A model generated the notes under the pieces. It saw only the letters and a list, made by a program, of their open reading frames with translations. It was not told the DNA's origin and did not search any database. DNA of 64,000 nt from contig NZ_ATUG01000001.1 of the NCBI RefSeq assembly GCF_000420085.1, positions 2,007,223 to 2,071,222 of the forward strand. The letters run 5' to 3'. The position numbers were made by a program, and so were the translations under genes. Positions 60,423 through 64,000 of this stretch are shown here, in pieces. Every line of letters starts with the position of its first letter. The first letter of the stretch is position 1. The stretch is from Desulfospira joergensenii DSM 10085 (GTDB taxonomy: Bacteria > Desulfobacterota > Desulfobacteria > Desulfobacterales > Desulfobacteraceae).

Positions 60423-61589
60423 TTAGCCAAGCATATCCAGTGTGAACCTGACAAAGGTTTCCACACCGGTGAGCAGCACGGATTCCCTAAAGTCAAACTT
60501 TGGACTGTGCAGGGGAGCGCAGCCTTCAAATCCGGAACCGAGAAAAAAATAACATCCCTTGATTCTTTCCAGAACAAAGGCCATGTCTTCCGCGCCCATG
60601 GTGGGCTCGGGTTCATGGATCCGGTCCCGGGGAACCACCTTTGCCGCGGTTTTCTTCAAGAGGTTTACCATTTCAGGATCATTTTCCAGGGGAGGGTACC
60701 CCGGGTCAAAAGAAAACTCATAGGAAGCCCCCATGGAATCACAGACCCCCTTGATTACCGGCTCCAGGAGTTCCGGATAATTTTGCCAGACCTGCCGGTC
60801 AAAGGTCCGGGTGGTGCCTTTGAGAACAGCCTCCTGGGGAATGGTATTGGGCGCGGAACCGGCGTGGAAGGAGCCCACCGTGACCACGGAGGGGGTCAGG
60901 GGGTTGAGCTTGCGGCTGACCACCCTCTGGAGGGCATTGACCACCTGGCCGGCCGTGTCCAGGGCATCCACACAGAGGTGGGGCATGGCCCCGTGGCCTC
61001 CTTGGCCTGTGATTTTAATGGTAAACATGCTGGCCGCAGACATGAGGATTCCGGGCTTGATTCCCAGGGTGCCCTGGGGCAGACTGGGCCAGAGATGACC
61101 GGCCACGGCATAGTCCGGCTTTGGGTTTTCCAGCAGGCCCTGGTCGATCATGGGTTTTGCCCCGCCCGGCCATTCCTCTGCCGGCTGGAACATGAACTTG
61201 ACAGCCCCGGTGAACCTCTCCTTTATCCGGGACAGGATCCGGGCCGTGGCCAGGACCATGGTCATATGCCCGTCATGGCCGCAGGCGTGCATCATGTCCC
61301 CATGCTCCGAGGCAAAGGAAAGTCCGGTATCCTCCCGGACAGGCAGGGCATCCATATCCGCCCGGATCAGCAGGGTTTTGCCGGGAGTTCCGGTTTTAAG
61401 CAGTCCGATCACCCCGGTGCCGGCCACCCCGGTGGTCACCTCCATGCCCGGGATCTTTTCCAGGTATTGAGCCACCCATTGGGAGGTTTTTTCTTCCTTG
61501 AGCCCGATTTCGGGAATTTGATGCAGGGCCCTTCTGATTTCGATAATTTCTTTTTCCAGATCCTGGATCATTTTTCTCAATTCTGTCAT
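60423..61589 (-). CDS. M20D-family amidohydrolase (hippurate/acetyl-diaminopimelate deacylase type)
   Basis: 388 residues with AGGAGATCAGACC before the ATG. Metal ligands are visible in 'IRADMDALPVRE' (76-86), 'HACGHDGHM' (101-109) and 'MFQPAEEWPGGAKPMI'. The dimerisation domain includes 'GQGGHGAMPHLCVDALDTAG'. The family removes acyl groups from amino acids (hippurate, acetyl-diaminopimelate, indole-acetyl conjugates). It follows the ATPases of importer cluster 3 by 76 bp and probably cleaves the imported compound. Confidence 0.92.
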   Translation of the reverse strand: MTELRKMIQDLEKEIIEIRRALHQIPEIGLKEEKTSQWVAQYLEKIPGMEVTTGVAGTGVIGLLKTGTPGKTLLIRADMDALPVREDTGLSFASEHGDMMHACGHDGHMTMVLATARILSRIKERFTGAVKFMFQPAEEWPGGAKPMIDQGLLENPKPDYAVAGHLWPSLPQGTLGIKPGILMSAASMFTIKITGQGGHGAMPHLCVDALDTAGQVVNALQRVVSRKLNPLTPSVVTVGSFHAGSAPNTIPQEAVLKGTTRTFDRQVWQNYPELLEPVIKGVCDSMGASYEFSFDPGYPPLENDPEMVNLLKKTAAKVVPRDRIHEPEPTMGAEDMAFVLERIKGCYFFLGSGFEGCAPLHSPKFDFRESVLLTGVETFVRFTLDMLG

Positions 61590-61665
61590 GGTCTGATCTC
61601 CTAAAGGTGTTTTCTACAGCCTTTGATCCGGGCCCAAAGGCCGTTTCTATAGGCAAACTGAAATT

Positions 61666-62628
61666 CTATTCCACCAGATGGCAGGCCACCCAATGGCCGG
61701 GCGCGACCTGCCTGTACTCGGGTCTTGTCCTGCATTTTTCGGTTGCCACAGGGCACCGGGGATGAAAACTGCACCCCTGGGGCGGGTCCAGGGGGCTGGG
61801 CACATCTCCGGACAATTCAAACTCCTGGTCCGGCTGAAAAAGGGGATCCGGCATGGGAACCGATGAAAGAAGGGCCTTTGTATAGGGGTGCAGGGGCTCT
61901 TTGTAAAGCTTCCGGCCCGGGGCCAGTTCCATGATCCTGCCCAGGTACATGACCGCGATTCTCTGGGAGATATGGGCCACCACGCTCAGGTCGTGGGCAA
62001 TGAACAGGTAGGACAGGTTCATCTCGGCCTGGAGGTCCTTGAGCAGATTGATGATCTGGGCCTGAATGGACACATCCAGGGCGGAAACCGCCTCATCGCA
62101 GATGATCACATCCGGATTCAGGGCCAGGGCCCGGGCAATTCCGATGCGCTGGCGCTGTCCCCCGGAAAACTCATGGGGATACCGCCCCATCTGACCCGTC
62201 CGGAGTCCTACCCGGTCCATGAGCCCGGCCACCCGTTCCCGGATCTCTTTTGGGGAGAGGGTTTCAAAATTCCGGATGGGCTCGGCAATAATCCGGCCCA
62301 CGGTCATCCTGGGATTCAGGGAAGAAAAGGGATCCTGGAAGATAACCTGGAGGGAGGTCCTGGCCCTCCTTAGCTCTTCCTTATTCATATCTCCCAAATC
62401 CCGGCCCCTGAACCTCACCGTTCCGTCCGTGGGAGGAGTCAGTCTCAGTATGGACCTTCCCACGGTGGTCTTCCCGCACCCGCTTTCCCCCACAAGCCCC
62501 AGGGTCTCCCCGGACTCCAGGCTAAAGCTGATTCCGTCCACAGCTTTGATTTGATTCACGGTTTTCCCGAAAAACCCCTTTTGAACCGGATAGTACTTCT
62601 TTAGATTCTCAACTTCCAGAACAGGCAT
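61666..62628 (-). CDS. Dipeptide-type ABC importer ATPase (DppF-like), cluster 3
   Basis: 320 residues, AAGGAAATT before the ATG. Walker A is GESGCGKTT, the signature is [15 protein letters not shown] and Walker B is VIICDEAVSALD, where the usual Glu-Pro is Glu-Ala. The C-terminal four-Cys domain has GCSFHPRCP, TEKC and a terminal CHLVE. It lies 13 bp after the DppD-like gene. Confidence 0.92.
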   Translation of the reverse strand: MPVLEVENLKKYYPVQKGFFGKTVNQIKAVDGISFSLESGETLGLVGESGCGKTTVGRSILRLTPPTDGTVRFRGRDLGDMNKEELRRARTSLQVIFQDPFSSLNPRMTVGRIIAEPIRNFETLSPKEIRERVAGLMDRVGLRTGQMGRYPHEFSGGQRQRIGIARALALNPDVIICDEAVSALDVSIQAQIINLLKDLQAEMNLSYLFIAHDLSVVAHISQRIAVMYLGRIMELAPGRKLYKEPLHPYTKALLSSVPMPDPLFQPDQEFELSGDVPSPLDPPQGCSFHPRCPVATEKCRTRPEYRQVAPGHWVACHLVE

Positions 62629-62641
62629 GGACTTAATTTCC

Positions 62642-63622
62642 TTATATTTTCGAATCCGCCAGCCAGCAGGCCACCCGCCGGTTATCCCCGAAAGCCGTCA
62701 TGGACGGGGACTCTTTTCTGCAGATATCCTCCGCCCTGGGACACCTGGGATGAAAGCTGCACCCCCCGGGCATGCGCAGAAGATTGGGGACAATTCCCGG
62801 AATTTCGCTGAGCCGGTTCCGGCTTTCATCGTTCAATACGGGCACGGAGTTTAAAAGTCCCCGGGTATAGGGATGCCTGGCGTCGTGGAACAGTGGGACC
62901 ACCGGGGCTTCCTCCACGATCCTTCCCGCATACATGACCACCACCCTTGAGGCCATCTGGGCCACCACCCCCAGATCGTGGGTGATGAGCACAATGGATG
63001 TGGCCGACCCTTTTTTCAGTCGGTTCAAAAGCTTGAGGATCTGGGCCTGGATGGTCACGTCCAGGGCTGTGGTCGGCTCGTCGGCAAAGATCAGTCTGGG
63101 GCTGCAGCACAGGGCCATGGCGATCATGACCCGCTGGCGCATGCCCCCGGACAATTTATGGGGATACTGGTCCACCCGTACCCCGGGGGAGGGAATCTGG
63201 ACCATCTCCAGCATCTGGACGGCTTTTTCCCGGGCTGCTCTCCGGTCCAGGTTTTCATGGAGGCGAAGGCTTTCGCTGATCTGTTCTCCCACGGTGAGGA
63301 TGGGGTTAAGGGAGGTCATGGGCTCCTGGAATATCATGGAAATGGTGCCTCCCCGGATCATGCGCATCTGGTCAGGGGAAAGATCCAGAAGGTTGTTCCC
63401 GTCAAACATCACCTGGCCCTGGATGCGGGTCATGGCCGGGTTCAGCAGCCTGAGCACGGAAAGGGAGGTCACGCTTTTCCCGCATCCGCTTTCCCCCACA
63501 AGCCCCAGGGTCTCTCCGGGAAACACCTCGAAATCGACCCCGTCAATGGCCCGGACAACCCCGTCATGGGTATTAAAACTGGTACTAAGCCCTTTGACCG
63601 AAAGAAGCGCATCTTTTTTCAT
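62642..63622 (-). CDS. Dipeptide-type ABC importer ATPase (DppD-like), cluster 3
   Basis: 326 residues with AAGGAGCAAGAT before the ATG. Walker A is GESGCGKSV, the signature is [15 protein letters not shown] and Walker B is [12 protein letters not shown]. The C-terminal Cys set (GCSFHPRCPRAEDIC and a late C) is complete. Its start overlaps the upstream permease stop by 4 bp (ATGA), so it is translationally coupled. Confidence 0.92.
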   Translation of the reverse strand: MKKDALLSVKGLSTSFNTHDGVVRAIDGVDFEVFPGETLGLVGESGCGKSVTSLSVLRLLNPAMTRIQGQVMFDGNNLLDLSPDQMRMIRGGTISMIFQEPMTSLNPILTVGEQISESLRLHENLDRRAAREKAVQMLEMVQIPSPGVRVDQYPHKLSGGMRQRVMIAMALCCSPRLIFADEPTTALDVTIQAQILKLLNRLKKGSATSIVLITHDLGVVAQMASRVVVMYAGRIVEEAPVVPLFHDARHPYTRGLLNSVPVLNDESRNRLSEIPGIVPNLLRMPGGCSFHPRCPRAEDICRKESPSMTAFGDNRRVACWLADSKI

Positions 63623-64000
63623 ATCTTGCTCCTTGGATCAAAGGCGTCCCTGAGTCCGTCCCCCAACAGGTTGAAACTTAAAACCGCCAGGAAAATCGCA
63701 ATGCCCGGGAAAGTTGCCACGTGGGGCTTGGCCATCATATATCCCCGGGCCGACCCCAGCATGGAGCCCCACTCGGGCATGGGGGGCTGAACGCCGATGC
63801 CCAGAAATCCCAAACCGGCGGCGTAGAGGATGGCCGTGCCCATGCAGAGGCTGGTCTGGACCGTAATGGGTGCCATGACATTGGGCAGGATATGCCTTAG
63901 GATAATATTCCTGTCCCGGGTTCCCACGGCCCGGGCCGCCTCCACAAAGACTTCCTCCCTTACGGTCAGGACACAGCCCCGGACCAACCGGATATAGAGG
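63619..64000 (-). CDS. Dipeptide-type ABC importer permease (DppC-like), cluster 3, cut by the window edge
   Basis: About 127 C-terminal codons are inside the window and the frame is open to the edge. The EAA loop 'VEAARAVGTRDRNIILRHIL' followed by 'PNVMAPITVQ', and the last helices 'GTAILYAAGLGFLGIGVQPP' and 'FPGIAIFLAVLSFNLLGDGL', identify a DppC-type subunit. The rest of the gene, and presumably the DppB-like permease and binding protein, lie beyond 64000. Confidence 0.9.
   Translation of the reverse strand, partial: LYIRLVRGCVLTVREEVFVEAARAVGTRDRNIILRHILPNVMAPITVQTSLCMGTAILYAAGLGFLGIGVQPPMPEWGSMLGSARGYMMAKPHVATFPGIAIFLAVLSFNLLGDGLRDAFDPRSKI

Noticed and set aside
1..64000. CRISPR arrays, tRNA or rRNA genes, insertion sequences, prophage genes
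   Set aside because: No regularly spaced repeats, cloverleaf-like segments, transposase or integrase proteins were seen on either strand by eye. A tRNA and covariance-model search would be needed to exclude short RNA genes.

Overview
The window looks like a chromosomal piece of a strictly anaerobic, Gram-negative deltaproteobacterium, most likely a sulfate reducer of the Desulfobacteraceae/Desulfobacula type. This is inferred from gene content: a pyrrolysine-free MttB-family methyltransferase, a corrinoid protein with a UroD-family partner and a DUF1638 protein, several PAS kinases and sigma-54 signalling, repeated dipeptide-type ABC importers, and an RND pump. Most of the window is GC-rich. 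The first 2.1 kb and a few isolated genes are clearly more AT-rich. No rRNA, tRNA, CRISPR array, transposase or phage gene was seen.

Layout. 1-2100: four small plus-strand genes in AT-rich DNA (hypothetical, VOC, SRPBCC-like, GNAT). 2101-9930: importer cluster 1, read leftward from a TetR gene with its own palindromic operator through a Sec-type binding protein, terminator, FAD enzyme, two permeases and two ATPases; a 134-bp structured repeat sits inside it. 10150-11700: a small Cys protein and a family-3-like binding protein. 11771-20261: importer cluster 2, read leftward as MttB-family methyltransferase, FAD amine oxidase-like protein, two ATPases, two permeases and a Tat-type binding protein; this looks like an uptake and demethylation operon for a methylated amine. 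20754-22300: a lone class II ilvC.

22409-28200: a sensory block with a periplasmic SUOX-fold protein, two paralogous membrane histidine kinases and an ABC-type binding protein, with no response regulator. 28272-33139: YqaA-like membrane protein, Cys-cluster protein, MASE3-like sensor and hrpB. 33140-34150: about 1 kb without genes, holding a long hairpin and one copy of a dispersed repeat. 34155-36250: cold-shock protein, a GcvH-like protein with a possible attenuator, archaemetzincin. 36273-38872: an NtrC-type regulator and its kinase.

39015-41737: DUF1285-like protein, amidinotransferase-fold hydrolase and prs. 42185-46629: corrinoid protein, UroD-family methyltransferase, DUF1638 and a hybrid kinase. 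46844-48816: phytochelatin-synthase-like protein, SlyD-like FKBP with a Cys tail, thioesterase. 48913-49627: four structured or repeated elements. 49628-51309: AtuA/DUF4387 pair. 51306-56546: second copy of the structured repeat, then an RND pump operon under TetR control. 56663-60177: DHH phosphoesterase, thiamine-binding-like protein, toxin-antitoxin pair, small membrane protein, cfa. 60423-64000: M20 amidohydrolase and importer cluster 3, cut by the window edge.

How it may work together (inference): clusters 1-3 import small peptides or amino-acid derivatives. Cluster 2 adds a methyltransferase and an oxidase that could strip methyl groups from the imported compound, and the corrinoid cassette at 42-46 kb could accept and pass on such methyl groups. 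The amidinotransferase-fold hydrolase could also release a methylated amine if it acts on dimethylarginine. None of these links is proven by the sequence.
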